Origin: Polytrichum commune
Taxonomy: Eukaryota; Streptophyta; Polytrichopsida; Polytrichales; Polytrichaceae
Direction: 5' to 3'
NCBI GenBank assembly: GCA_950295325.1
Contig: OX485808.1
Span: 1,430,501-1,494,500 of the forward strand
Length of the DNA: 64,000 nt
Part shown: in pieces, positions 1-11,046 of the stretch
Position numbering within the stretch: position 1 is the first letter of the stretch
Layout: each line of letters opens with the position of its first letter
The notes under the pieces: generated by a model
Database searches by the model: none
Seen by the model: only the letters and a program-made list of their open reading frames with translations
Told to the model about the DNA's origin: nothing
Program-made: the position numbers and the translations under genes

Positions 1-1
1 A

Positions 2-112
2 ACTTCAAAGAGGTTTGAGAAATATCAAGCATCTGTACAAAATGATGCTCTCGCACGCGCTGATATTGTGCATATGCAATTCGAAGATAATTGCGGGTGG
101 TGGACCTTCTAG
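2..112 (+). CDS. Possible 3'-terminal coding fragment of a gene cut by the window edge
   Basis: Frame 2 from the first bases is open for 36 codons and ends at a TAG at 110-112. Its composition looks protein-like, with a KRFEKYQ stretch, acidic and aromatic residues and a CGWW motif near the end. I do not recognise the family. A longer frame overlaps it (15-404), but that one has a less protein-like composition and no splice or family support, so I prefer the short frame as the last exon of a + strand gene lying mostly outside the window. The bases after 112 would then be its 3' UTR. The evidence is weak: 36 codons can stay open by chance. Confidence 0.3.
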   Translation, partial: TSKRFEKYQASVQNDALARADIVHMQFEDNCGWWTF

Positions 113-2364
113 ATCGTTTCCAGAATTTATGGCCGACTTTGTTGCAATATCTAGAATTTCATACCGGAGAAAGTTGAAATATGTCGCCAAATTTCTTCAT
201 GGTCAGGGCTTTCTTCCTGTGGACATTATTTTAAAGCATCTGAAGCCAGAAGCCGACGCACTTCGCATCGTCTGCACCAACTCCGATACTCTTACTGAAT
301 GGAGAGTCACAGTACTTGCTTTTGTTACTCCACATTGCATGAAGTACTGTTTTCAATTGCATCTGTTGGTAATCTTCACTGCAGGACAGTACACTAGTAT
401 GTAAAGGGAGTATCTTGCACAATATTCCTCCCTGGAAATCGCCCATTTAGGGACATAGGCTGGCACAAACTTCTTCGTTCACAATCAGCTCTTCATTTCT
501 GTCGACTCATGCATCTCATTTATGGTTGTGCAAGACGCTGCATTCAACAGTAAGACCACCTATTGTTCCGCCAAAGTTTGTCAATGTCTGGTAGAATTGC
601 ACTGTCATAGATCCAAGAGTTTTTGTAAGCTAGACTAGGATGTTTTAAGTGCATTGTAACGAGTCCTCATACTTTTCTCTATAAAATATCGTTCCGTAAA
701 AGAGTAGTGAAATGTAAAAGCAGAGCTTCGAAGAGAATCGATCGAGCTCATCATCTAGCTCGAAAGAACCAGTCTGTAAGCTCATCACTGGGTTCAGAAG
801 ATCGATCCCTCGTCGATCGTATGCTCTAGCTAAGGTCAATGTTAATGTAATTGACATTGCCAAAATATTGTAAACAAGCACCGATGACCTTCCAAGAAAC
901 TCAAAAGAGTTGTTTCTTGATTCCTGCAAGTTGCATAGAGTTGATTGATCCATTATGCTTGAGCATCAGTGAAGAATTTCGTTTTAGATCATAAGTCAAG
1001 GACGTTTAGGCTCTCATGTCGGAGATGCACATTCTCTTGTGATTTTCCCATCCTGGACAGCATTGTTCCGTCGCATCAAGCAAGCTATGGATAAACAAAA
1101 GCAGCGCCCATAATTCCTCGACAGGTTGCACTTCGTAGCTAGCCCCATATACTAGAAAACAAAGAACACCACCGAAGTCCTGTTCTACAAGACGCGTAAG
1201 GACTTTCTTTTACTATCTTCCACCTTATGGATCATCTCCAGTCTGCTCACGAAGATATTCCTAAACTTTATCGGCACGACACTTATATATCCTGACCTTA
1301 TCCATGTTGAAATATACAAATTATAAATATTCGAGCTAAGTTGCAATAGACTACATTCATATTCTTCCCAAATCCTCAGTCTCGATGAATGGTGAGAAAT
1401 TCGAATTGTATCCTTAATCTCTTCGTCACCAATGCAATGTCGACCAATTCCAGCTCCTTATCCAACATGGCGATGTATCTACTTTCTGTCTCGGCAGCTG
1501 GAGTGCCGTTGAGGAAATACCACCAGTGCTCCTAGAATGTGTCTGCTGGTCTCCCCGCCCCTCGAGCAAGATTTTCCTGCACTCCAGGTCGTTGCCTCGA
1601 TTGTTGTCTTGTGTATCTCGCCTCATTCTGTACCCTGTATAAATGTGAGCATGGGAGATTGCTCTTTCACAACTCCTTGTGTTCGCCGAGCTCGCTCCAC
1701 TTCGCTGCCTGACTCTTCAAGTCCCTCTGGTATGATTCCGGCTGACTACTCGCCTCGTTCGTTCTTCTCCTTTGTTTGCTGCAAATCAATCATGCTGTGT
1801 TTCTGGTGTGTTCATCAGCTTTTTCATGTACGAGTACAATTCGAGTTGACTTCGGTAGGGAACGGTTTCCTCGCAGGCGGATCTGCTGAGACATGCTTGA
1901 GGCGATCTCATCATGCAAAGTAGCTTGTAGATTCTTGTTGATGATTCTTTCAACGTATTCCTGTCTGCAGACCTACTTTATGTTTACTAAATATGCTTTT
2001 ATACTTTTTGCTGAATATTTTCTTTCATCACAACTTTAGACCTGTCACAGAAGTACTTAGTTCATCATCCCATGTTCTACGTCTCTTCACTGGAAGAAAT
2101 ATTACTCCTCAGTCATTTCGCAGATCACATAACTCTTCTGCCTCAGAATACTTTGTCGACAATTGTACATGTGTTCGCCTCCGTCACATTCACTAGTTAG
2201 GTAGTATGACGGGTGAAAATCCTAAAAGAACATCACCTTCTCTCTCACTATAATCTCCACAAAAGAGTGACGTGAAGTAGGTCAACTGAATATACTTCTA
2301 AGCACTCAAAATCCAAAAAGGCACGTGTTTTTTATTGCTTCAATTCTTTCTTTGAAAGTTACCC
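113..2364. other. Non-coding stretch between the edge fragment and the S-protein homologue
   Basis: Several frames are open (for example 645-953 on - and 1537-1923 on +), but none has a recognisable domain, a splice partner or convincing composition. A TATA-like CTGTATAAATG occurs near 1633. It could belong to a promoter, but no good coding sequence follows it closely. I see no clear repeat family here. Confidence 0.4.
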
Positions 2365-2426
2365 ATGGCCGCTTCTAATGTGCTAACGAGGTGATGGAAA
2401 TGCGTGGTCGTTTATATGTCTCGTAA
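2365..2426 (+). promoter_or_regulatory. Two overlapping short upstream ORFs ahead of the S-protein homologue
   Basis: An ATGGCC at 2365 opens a nine-codon ORF ending at the TGA at 2392-2394. The A of that TGA starts a second ATG (2394), whose ten-codon ORF ends at a TAA at 2424-2426. Both lie out of frame with, and just upstream of, the best start at 2443. If the transcript begins upstream of 2365, ribosomes would have to pass or reinitiate after these ORFs, which could hold down translation. The transcription start is unknown, so this is inference. Confidence 0.3.
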
Positions 2427-2442
2427 TATGGGTACAGACATC

Positions 2443-2871
2443 ATGGCCAGTTTTCTGAGGATGCCCTCGGCAACAATATTCATCTACTATCTGATGATCA
2501 CTTTCATAGTGTTGTTGCTCATGTTGGATGGCGCAACTGCATCTCCCGATTCCGTGGACATCGTCAACCAGATGCCGATCGGCGGGACGATCACCGTGCA
2601 CTGCCAGTCGAGGGACAACGACCTTGGGACTCTCAGCGTCCCGTCAGGCCAAACTTATGGGTTCGGCTTCAAGAACAATTTCTGGGGCACCACGCTTTTC
2701 AGCTGCGAGTTCTTGTCTCCCTCGGGCCAGCAGGCTGGCTTCCAGGTGTGGAGCAGCCAAGTTCGCAACGATGTGTTCTGCTACCACTGCGTGTGGTATG
2801 TGAGGCCAGATGGATTCTATGCCATGGAGAAGGGCGCCCCCGTGCAGCCCAAACTCATGCATCCGTGGTAA
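2443..2871 (+). CDS. S-protein homologue (plant self-incompatibility S1 family), secreted
   Basis: Intronless, 142 codons. I chose the ATG at 2443 because it has a strong context (ATCATGGCC) and gives a typical signal peptide: about residues 1-33, with the hydrophobic run IFIYYLMITFIVLLLML ending at ATAS. In-frame ATGs at 2416 and 2428 would only lengthen the N-terminus. The mature part, about 109 residues, follows the S1/SPH pattern: DIVNQMPIGGTITVHCQS, then DNDLG, SGQTYGFGFKNNFWGTTLFSC, and FCYHCVWYVRPDG near the end, with four cysteines placed as expected for two disulphides. The family consists of small secreted beta-sandwich proteins. The poppy member PrsS is a self-incompatibility ligand, but most members have no known role, and mating recognition should not be assumed here. 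The coding region is clearly richer in GC than its surroundings. No neighbour suggests a pathway. The family call is firm; the function is open. Confidence 0.88.
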   Translation: MASFLRMPSATIFIYYLMITFIVLLLMLDGATASPDSVDIVNQMPIGGTITVHCQSRDNDLGTLSVPSGQTYGFGFKNNFWGTTLFSCEFLSPSGQQAGFQVWSSQVRNDVFCYHCVWYVRPDGFYAMEKGAPVQPKLMHPW

Positions 2872-3749
2872 ACTTGATCACCAGATCAGATGTAGAATTT
2901 TTTTTGAGAGGAGCGTCTTTCGCTGTCCCTCCTGACGCTAGTTATTGTACCATGATGTCTTCAATCCCTCGGATTCAAGCCTCAACATTCCACAAAGGAC
3001 ATTGTTGAACGCATTGCTTCCAAACTTTGCAATCTGTCTTCCCATAAACTTACAGGTAATTGACAATGTATGTTCCAGAAGGCCCATAGTTACATTAATA
3101 AGCTTCAGAAGAGTGTTCCATGGGACCGGCAATCAAAGACACTTTGATGCAAGCATCCAAAATGAATGTAAGAGAATGTTATTGTGCAGTTTTTGATGTG
3201 TGAAGGCTTCACGTCTAAAGATACACTCGTAATGAGATGACTAGGACAAATAGAAGCTTGCCTCTAGACTAAGCTCAGCATTCATTCTTAGACATGTGAG
3301 CTCCATTGTTGGAAATTTATTCCTAAGTGTGAATTGAAGAAAGAGAGCAAAGGTCACAGGGCTTAACATTGTTATGGGCTATGTCCACATCCGCGAGCGG
3401 ATAAACCACATTCCACATGAAGCTCAGAACCACTCAGCTCAAAATTCAGCTGCAGAATCATTAACAGAACACACCATTGGTAAATTCTGAAGTGCATCCC
3501 CGTGCAAGAAGAAAAGGAAAAAAGAACAAGAACAAGAACAATAACAACACAGAACTGATTCTCGCTTGATAGAAAACCATCTTTGCAAAACTCTTGCACC
3601 CACTTTCTGTCTTCTTACTAAGCATTTAGGTGTTAACTTACTGCGTAAACTTATATAGATTGAGACCGAGATCCGGAATTTGGTGGGTAATTTTGTATGA
3701 GCATAGTCTCTTGGGAGGAGCTAATGTAGTAAGAAGTATTGATTGCAAT
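2872..3749. repeat. Dispersed repeat, related to 9404-9660
   Basis: About 2895-3055 matches 9404-9560 in the same orientation. Both carry GGAGC...CGCT, TCCCTCCT, a CGGATTCNAGCC block, and AACATYCC..AAAGGACA-TGTTGA. A second patch near 3413-3425 (ACATGAAGCTCAGAA) matches about 9606-9620 (ACGTGAAGCTCAGAA). The copies are diverged and I could not define ends. Nothing here looks coding. The frame at 3372-3599 on - covers the repeat and a GAACAA-rich low-complexity tract and is not supported. Confidence 0.5.
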
Positions 3750-4560
3750 TTTGCATCTCACATTTGTGCATTTGCGCCAACACGTGACATTTTTGGATGG
3801 TCATGTACTATATTCTCAACACTCTCCTGGACCAGCTCCAGATCATGGTACTTATAACCAAGGTTAAAAAAATGGATTGTGACGATCTCCCAATCACAGA
3901 TTTTCAGTCCATTCTTCAGATACCATGGTTGTAGTGGAGTCCATGTTGTCATAGCTGCTTTCTCATCTTTCTAGTTCCAGGCTGGTCCTTCTCCTTTCAG
4001 TTTTTGGCTTTTCCTCTTAACAGCCATTATACTCGTCGAAGGGTTGCACTTAATTGCAAAATATGACATGTAGTAGAGTCTTATCTGGACAAACTGAATG
4101 TGAATTCGATCACTCGAGCCTTCTTTGTCGAGAATTGAGAGCTGTGCAAAGCAATCGTCTTTGGTAAATGACCATCCACCAAAGTGTAGATCCCCAGGGT
4201 GTGCTGCCGACTGGTTTTTACTGCCTTCCATGGAATTCTAACAGAAAGTCAAAGAATTTCATTCCATGTTCTCTCCACCTTGACAACATGTGTTGATAAA
4301 AAGGCCAGCTTGAAGAATTTCAAAGGCCAGCAAACTTTGACCTGCTTGCCGTGTTTCCATCGACCAGAGCGCATTGTGTGGCTACATCCAAAGCTACATT
4401 CCCAATCACATTCGTGGACAGAAACAAGGAATGGAGTTTATATCCTCAGTCATCATTTTCTACAACGTTTTGCACCTGCAATATACATCATTGAACTTCA
4501 TGAATTTTGTCAGAATTTTGCAGTTCCAGGAATCTACTTGATGATATGCTTTCTCTATTA
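3750..4560 (-). pseudogene. Possible decayed or unassigned gene exons downstream of the MYCBPAP-like gene
   Basis: Three short - strand stretches have protein-like composition. Near 4440-4320 a frame contains NVIGNVALDVATQCALVDG. At 4231-4035 another contains DLHFGGWSFTKDDCFAQLSI followed by DRIHIQFVQIRLYYM. At 3952-3758 a third contains PWYLKNGLKICDWEIVTIHF. I could not join them with canonical splice sites and I recognise no family. They could be exons of an unrecognised gene, a decayed gene, or the 3' UTR of the upstream gene with chance open frames. A short + strand ORF at 4590-4709 (39 codons) also overlaps the end of the MYCBPAP-like gene. None of these is secure. Confidence 0.25.
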
Positions 4561-4702
4561 AATCATACTAGGTAGAATTAGTGCAGGCGATGCACAGGTG
4601 TCTGTACATTCTGGAGTTCCAAGATTTTGCTGTGCCAGGTGGACTGGTTGTAGTGAAGTCAACAGTAAATGAATTAGAAGATATGAAACTCACTTTGAGG
4701 TC

Positions 4703-7700
4703 TCAATGAACAGAAATGCAGCCAAATTCTTTGACAAGCTCCAGTTTTTGTCTTTCCAGTGAGAAGATATTCCAGCAGGATGTTTCATCTTCAGCAGATG
4801 TTGCTGCCATTTTCTGATCCATGCGTTCAATTACTGCCACTTTCTCTTGAGCCACCTTATCATCAAAAGGATTAAAGTTCTCCATACTAGCAATTCGAAG
4901 CTCAGTCATGATTTGAATCCACTTAAAGCAATATGTTAGCATCTCCTCGTTCTCTGCTGGGCTTGCAACATCAACTGTCTCCTTCTCAAGCTCACTCAAC
5001 ATCACCGCCAGCTCCTCTTTTGACTGCAATCAAAACCCGACGCCGAGTCAATGAAGGACACACGGAGTTGCATGCACTCTCGATCGAAGATTTTACGACG
5101 GCCCTATCATATTCATAATAGAAAAATCTTTAATGAAGAAAAAACTTGGAACTTTGGGCAATTTTCCACCTACGGAAACATGTGGTGAAAGTGCACAACG
5201 AAACTTTGGTTAGCAGGAACAACCAATGAAAAAACACCGATATGAATTTACGGCGATCCTTGAAGATTGGAATTATTCCTCTTCATAGTTACTTGTGAGT
5301 ACATTAATTAAAAATAAGTATTTATTACCTTGACACTGCCACTCTCTCGGAAGCTTTCGGCCTCCAGTCGTTCTCGCTCATCCCTCTCTGCTTTCTCCTG
5401 GAAGTAATTCGCGTAGAAGGTGTGCATCATCCTTGCAGCCGTGGGCCGAGTGAACTTCTCCGTCACTTCCTCGAAGATCTCCCCGGCCGCATTAGCCAGG
5501 TCATGGACTGTGTGGTACATAGCCACATGATAAAGTGCAGTCTGGTGCGGAGGAATCTGAGCCAACCCCAACAACTCCTCAAATTCCCCCAACAACTTCT
5601 TCCGCTTCTTCAAGGCTCGCACCTTGGCGATGTCTTCCAGTAATTTCACCACACAACCATCCCAGCCGGCCTCTGGGCCATCACGAGTCTGCACCATGCC
5701 ATCATCCTCCACCTCTGCCAGGGACGGAGCGTCTGAACTCGCCACCGACGTCCCGGGCGCTGTGGTGATCCTGGAGCCCGGAGTTAGAAATTCTGCCAGA
5801 TTCGATGTTGTTATTGTATCCTCGTCACTGGAGTCCGGGATATTGTATGTATCTGGACTGAATGAAAAACATTTGGCTGTCCCCCAACTTGCAGGATACG
5901 GAATTCCAGCTTCCGTGTAGACGTTGAGGGCCTCACTTGTGTCTAAATCTTCACCTGCATAATTGTCTGACAAGTAATTCTGATGTATTCCTGCTGCCAC
6001 AGAGTCCTCCACTGGTCCCTCGCAGGCGCCGGCATCGACTCTTGAGTCGTGATCGAGAGGTGTCTGTTGTCGAAGAACCTCCTTCACGACTCTGGCCAGG
6101 ACTTCAAACTTGCGGTAGACGGAGGGTATGAAGTAGATGGGAGGGTCAAAGCACAGATTTTTCCTGACAAAATCAAACGCTTCAGACGAGTACATGTACT
6201 CCGCGTTTCGGAACTCTTCCGTCGGGCGGGATAACTCGACAACTCGAGCTTGGATCGACTCCAAGGTTTCTCCGATTCCGCGCATCAGCTCCCGGTGGTT
6301 CAAGGCCCTCGTGAGCTTATCAGACACGATTCTGTGAAGTTTTGGATGCAATTAGCGAGTTTATCGACTATATAGGCTATGTTTGGATCGACTACATCGA
6401 CTATGTTTGCAAATTTACCTTGAATCAAATCTGAAGCTGAACAGGAATTCCAAACCTGTCCTCATCCTTGAGAGTCGCTACTCCGTATAGGTAGATTGGA
6501 TCTAAACGGAAGCGTAATCTGGGGGCAATACGCAAAATCCAACTCTCCAAAAATGCTCCTTGCTTCTCTGAACAGAACCTAAATACGAACTCTCTGGCTT
6601 CTCCGCTGAGCACACTCCCTGTGCCATTCATAATTGAGAAAGCCCTGCAATTCGTCAAATGTACACCTGCAGCTCGACCATCAGAATCAGAATGAGTCTC
6701 ACATGATAGACAGGAAAAATGAGTTGTTTAGCTACAGACATGTACAAAACATTTGCAAATCACGTTGGGACTATAATGCTTGTAGATAGATGCGGTAGGA
6801 TTTGAAGCAAAGCTTCTGACCTAAAGTGCGCTTAGGATTTGTCCCACCAAGAGGCGGCAGGGGCATCCGTTCCCATCTGTAGAAAAGAACTGTGGAACCT
6901 AAATTCTCCAGTCTCACAGTCTGACTGACTATCTCTCCTGACAAGCCACACATTCAAGGCCACTTTATGAATGCACTACCAACTCTTACACCGCACATGA
7001 TATATATATCGTTGGGAATCAATAAAGAAATTGTTGGAGTGACAAACAGACACATTATTCTTAGCTCATATAAGGAAACAAAGGATCAGCTCACCAGGTT
7101 TGCAAGCAAAGTGTACCCTAGCAGGGCCCAAATCTGCTACCGGACCATCAAAGAACAATGCAGGACTCAAGCAACACTTGGCAGGTATTGGACCCCTTTG
7201 GTATGATGTCTGTGGACCAAAAAGGAACAGAAAATCAATAGGACTCGCTTTTCTTCAGAAAAAGAATCCCCTCAAGTTACTCTTACATGTGCAAAGCCTC
7301 CATGTGACGGGGGGTTAACCAAAGAGACCTGAAAATGGTTCAATGTGAATGGGAACGAAAGAATTCCTTGATTTGAAGCTTGAGCGGCAGGGGAGCAACT
7401 GAAGAGGAGGGAAGGAGAGCAGACTTGAGGTCATCACACAGCGAACTTAGGGCAATATAACACGTGTTCACCTGGCCCATGTGGAAAATTGCCCAAAGTT
7501 CCTTCTGTCATCTTTTTCATGTTCATTTGCTCTCAAGCCACTTCTCCAAATCCTAGGTCAAGGTTGGCTGGTCCGTGCCACCAAAGACTCCTCTAGGGAT
7601 TTCTAAGATCGTTACGCAAGCTGGCCTTAAAAGCAGAATGATAATACATCACGTAGAGTTGACATGCCGAATTTTGAGCACCTGGTGGTCATGATTGCAG

Positions 7701-9338
7701 ACAAATGGTTCTGCTTTTGGTGACCGTTGGTGGACTCGTTTACCAAACACCTGCAAAAGGCAGAAACATGAGCTCACGTGAATATTGTCCAGCTGAGGTG
7801 GGATTATGGAGGAATATGCTGGCTTCAAATAGGGCTCTCTTCACCTTCAAGTAAGAAAACTCTGGGTAATGTGGCTCTGCAGTCCTTAGTCTGTCTGCCA
7901 CATCGCTGGAGTACTTCTCCCATCGGCCCCACTCCTTGTGTTTCTTCAAATGAGCATCTGCGTGGTCGAAGTATTTGAGGGGCGGTGGAAGTCTATCTGC
8001 ATAGCCGATGCGCTCCACTACCTTCGGCGGAGGAATGTACGGGACACTTGGGAATTTGAATCCTCGCCACTCACCTGGTGAAATCTCCCAAATGTCTCGA
8101 AGGCTGACCTCCCACTGCAACGCCATGGCAAACCAAGTCTCATCATGCTACACTCATTTAGAAACAAGCTCCTTAAGAATGTGACCTTCAAAATTTGGAA
8201 TGAATCATCAACCTCAAGTTTGGTGGTTGGGGCTTGTGGTTGCCAAAGTGCTCCAAGTCTGATTCTGGGTAGCTTAGACACCAATTTAATTAATCATGTT
8301 GGGATCTAGAGGCTTGCTTTGGGGAAGATCTAAAAGACATAACATACTCTAAGGTGCTTCCTACTTCATTCATTGTGATGATATCGAACAGTAATTTCCA
8401 CGCTGGATTGGGGTGGGCTCCAAGCAATGTAAGACTGCCATGTGGCAAATTTTCAAGAATACCTATTTATTAAAACCCGAAGCTACGAGCACTCTGTACA
8501 GTATAGGCTAAATATTCGAAGTGATCGGTTCACTTTCCCTAATCATGGGAAGCAATACTTGAAGTAGCACTACTTTCCAGATGTCAAACAAACACCGGCA
8601 ATTCAAGTAACTTGGACATTGAAGAAGATAGGAGTTAGTCTTCTTCTCGGACGCATACAAAAGAAGAATGACGAAGGGTGATTGTGGTCTAGGGTTTAGG
8701 GTCCCTCAAGAATGTTGCTGTCAAGAGTGACAATTGTAGTCCAGGAGCCTCACCGCTTCATTGGCGTTTCCATATCCACGATCTTCCAATTTCCTCACAT
8801 TTTCCATCAGGATGAGATTCTCCTTCTTCACTCGATGCAGGTGCTGCATTTCCATCAAAATGTGCTGCAGCCTTTTTCCAAACTTCTTGACGAACCGCCG
8901 GTTGATGATCTCCCACTCGTCATAAAACCAGAAGAATTCCCTAATTAGAACAATCCCACGAACAACACAATTACGTCAAGCTCCTCCAGGTCCAGCTCGG
9001 ACAGCATGCCGGATTGACCTAACTTAGCTCAAGTTGGAAGAAAAACTTTTATTCACGAATGACCTAATTAAATAATATGCACAAATAGCTCGATGAAGAG
9101 CCAGACTGTTCCGTTTGATGTGAATTGGGAGGACTCACTCCAAGGCACTGTGATCCCTGTCCACTTGAATCCGCTGGAAGATATGCTTTCGCCCCTGATC
9201 TTTGCATTGATCCAGGGACCTCCGATCCGGCGGCGCCTTCCTCCGCTGCATCTCACTGCCTCTAGATGACCTTCGACTGTTTAACCTCGGCGTCGCTGGT
9301 GCCGAGAAGCAAGCCTGTCTTCCGAAAGAGATCACCAT
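4703..9338 (-). CDS. MYCBPAP-like (MYCBP-associated protein) flagellar protein, 8 exons
   Basis: Exons 9338-9139, 8940-8754, 8114-7845, 7209-7095, 6937-6821, 6618-6456, 6331-5329 and 5023-4703 have GT-AG ends and fully compatible phases. Together they give 792 codons including the stop (791 residues). The ATG at 9338 is the first after an in-frame TAG. Family evidence lies in exons 4-6 (about residues 220-350): SPALFFDGPVADLGPARV, then LENLGSTVLFYRWER, then GEAREFVFRF, GAFLESWILRIAPRL and a DEDRIVSDKL continuation. This is the ASH-like core of MYCBP-associated proteins. The N-terminus (residues 1-130) is basic and helical (KKFGKRLQHILMEMQ); the C-terminus (351-791) is a long, partly acidic region ending in helices. 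Animal MYCBPAP binds MYCBP/AMY-1 and belongs to the sperm-flagellum and ciliary central apparatus. A plant copy therefore probably acts in motile sperm. The family call is fairly firm. Exon 3's donor (AAG|GTGAAG at 7844) has a stronger-looking rival at 7777 that breaks the phase. Extra small exons inside the 635-639 bp introns cannot be excluded. Confidence 0.78.
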
Positions 9339-10395
9339 TGTGCCGCTGATTCCAGGAGTTTGTTCAGAGATCTAATTTCTGAAAGAAATCTGGACAGAAA
9401 ATTTTGACAGGAGCATCACTCGCTCTCCCTCCTTATTATTGCGCTAGATTGTTTAATCTCTCGATCGGATTCGAGCCGCAACATCCCATAAAGGACAATG
9501 TTGATCAGATTTGCTTCAAAGCTTTGCCTGTGCTCCCAGAAACTTATACCTCAGTCAAAAATATTATGCTCTATCGATTTATTTCGAAGTGGATTGATCA
9601 CCATCCACGTGAAGCTCAGAATGACTTGACCAGCTCAAAGTGTGACTCTGACAAAAGAAAGTCAAACATTGACAGAACTCGCAATTGGGGAGTTCTGAAC
9701 CACGGAACACCCTACGATAAATACTGCCATAAGACAAGCTCCCAAATCAAACCACTCAAGCAGCCAACCAAAAATTGAAGTCTTCTGAAGCAAACAAACA
9801 GTGACCGCGTCCGCAGACAATTACAACCAAATTGTCATGACCAAGTTGCCACTCATGATGAAATTGGACTGCAAAATACATTCCACATTGAGAGATGGCA
9901 GCTCCCTAGCAGTAACAGGCCATCTGAATGGAAGTCCAAAGTTTCTCGGGCGAGCAAACGACCACCTCCCCGGACAAATTACCCGGCACCCGATCGAACA
10001 ACAACCACAACCTCTTACCAGAACCTTGACTCGAGATCAGGCTGCAATACCACCAGATTCGCTTAGAAAGCGATTTAAAGAGACTGAGAAGCTCCTCGGA
10101 AACATCCCAAAAACAACAAAACACCCCAAACACCTCTAGGAGCAAACAAATAAGTACTCGCAGAACCCAAAAAAAACTCGGACCTACCGAATGGGACAAC
10201 CACCAAGTTGTGACCAGAGACAGAGACACATGATATTGGGCCGAAGTTGCACACTGGGAGAGAGTGCGGTAGCTTCCAGGATGTAGATTCAGAAAATAAA
10301 ACGTCGAGCACCAAACAATCACATTATCCCCCCAGAAACTCCACACCTAAATCGACCCACAACAACCTGCAGCAAGTTGCTTGCTGTGAGCGGCC
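9339..10395. other. Upstream region of the MYCBPAP-like gene with a dispersed repeat
   Basis: This stretch should hold the promoter and 5' UTR of the - strand gene starting at 9338. No clear TATA box is evident. Positions 9404-9660 are a diverged copy of the repeat at 2895-3480. The frames open at 9404-9778, 9801-10139 (+) and 9906-10346 (-) have no recognisable domain; the first lies inside the repeat. I do not call them genes. Confidence 0.45.
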
Positions 10396-10610
10396 TTACA
10401 GGTGGGCTGCAATTGCCAATTGATGGATCGATGGATCGATGCGGAGGTTGGAGGCAGTGAATGGGAGGCTCTTTTGAGGTGCGAATGGCGATGGCGAAGG
10501 CGAAGGCGATGGAATTCGTGGCGATGGCAAGCGGTGTCTGTGATCAGGGGACTCCGCTGGCGGCGGAGGCGGTGGGGAGAAACTAAACGAACTTAACTGC
10601 AATGCGAAAG
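10396..10610 (+). pseudogene. GC-rich fragment resembling a severed first exon
   Basis: About 200 bases of GC- and CpG-rich DNA sit between AT-rich repeats. They include (ATGG/ATCG)-type steps near 10420-10440 and a GGCGAWGGCGA run at 10485-10515. An ATG at 10485 opens a 33-codon ORF starting MAMAKAKAMEF and ending at a TAA near 10584-10586. The composition fits the 5' end of a housekeeping gene (alanine/lysine-rich start in a CpG-rich island), but no following exon is visible; a repeat begins at 10724. I read it as a possible truncated first exon or promoter remnant. It could equally be a GC-rich simple-repeat patch. Confidence 0.25.
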
Positions 10611-11046
10611 AGGCGGAGGGGATCTGGATGAATGTCTTCACGTTCATCCATCTTCTCCATCCTCAAAACAACAAGGATGTCAAATTCCTGGATGCCAAGC
10701 CAATTCCTCACTACACTGAATATCCCATTTAGTGTGTGTGGTATTAATTCCCTAAACACACATTGCCGAGTCTCAAATTCAATGAGGGCTGACATTTTTA
10801 CTGAGTGATACTAAATCATGAATACATGCTCATTTATCATACATTCTGAGGAAATTAGTGTGTGTTCTAAGGTGCTTGTAGAGGGATTAGAAAAAAATTA
10901 AATGCAAACACATGCTTGTCAAGAATAGTATCATATTGGGTAGTGCTCGTACTTCCTGTAAATAATGTTGTTATGAATGATATTCTTAGTGAATACTCTT
11001 AGGATGAATAATGCTTCCTAAATCTTTTAGTGGCATTAATTTTATA

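Noticed and set aside
15-404. 129-codon open frame at the left edge
   Set aside because: No recognisable domain, hydrophobic random-looking 3' half, and it conflicts with a shorter frame of better composition.
645-953. 102-codon minus-strand frame
   Set aside because: No family motif, no splice context, lies in presumed non-coding DNA.
1537-1923. 128-codon plus-strand frame rich in Ser, Cys and Pro
   Set aside because: Composition and lack of motifs fit a chance frame; a TATA-like box nearby is not enough.
9906-10346. 146-codon minus-strand frame
   Set aside because: Trp/Leu/Ser-rich with no domain; probably a shadow of purine-rich sequence.
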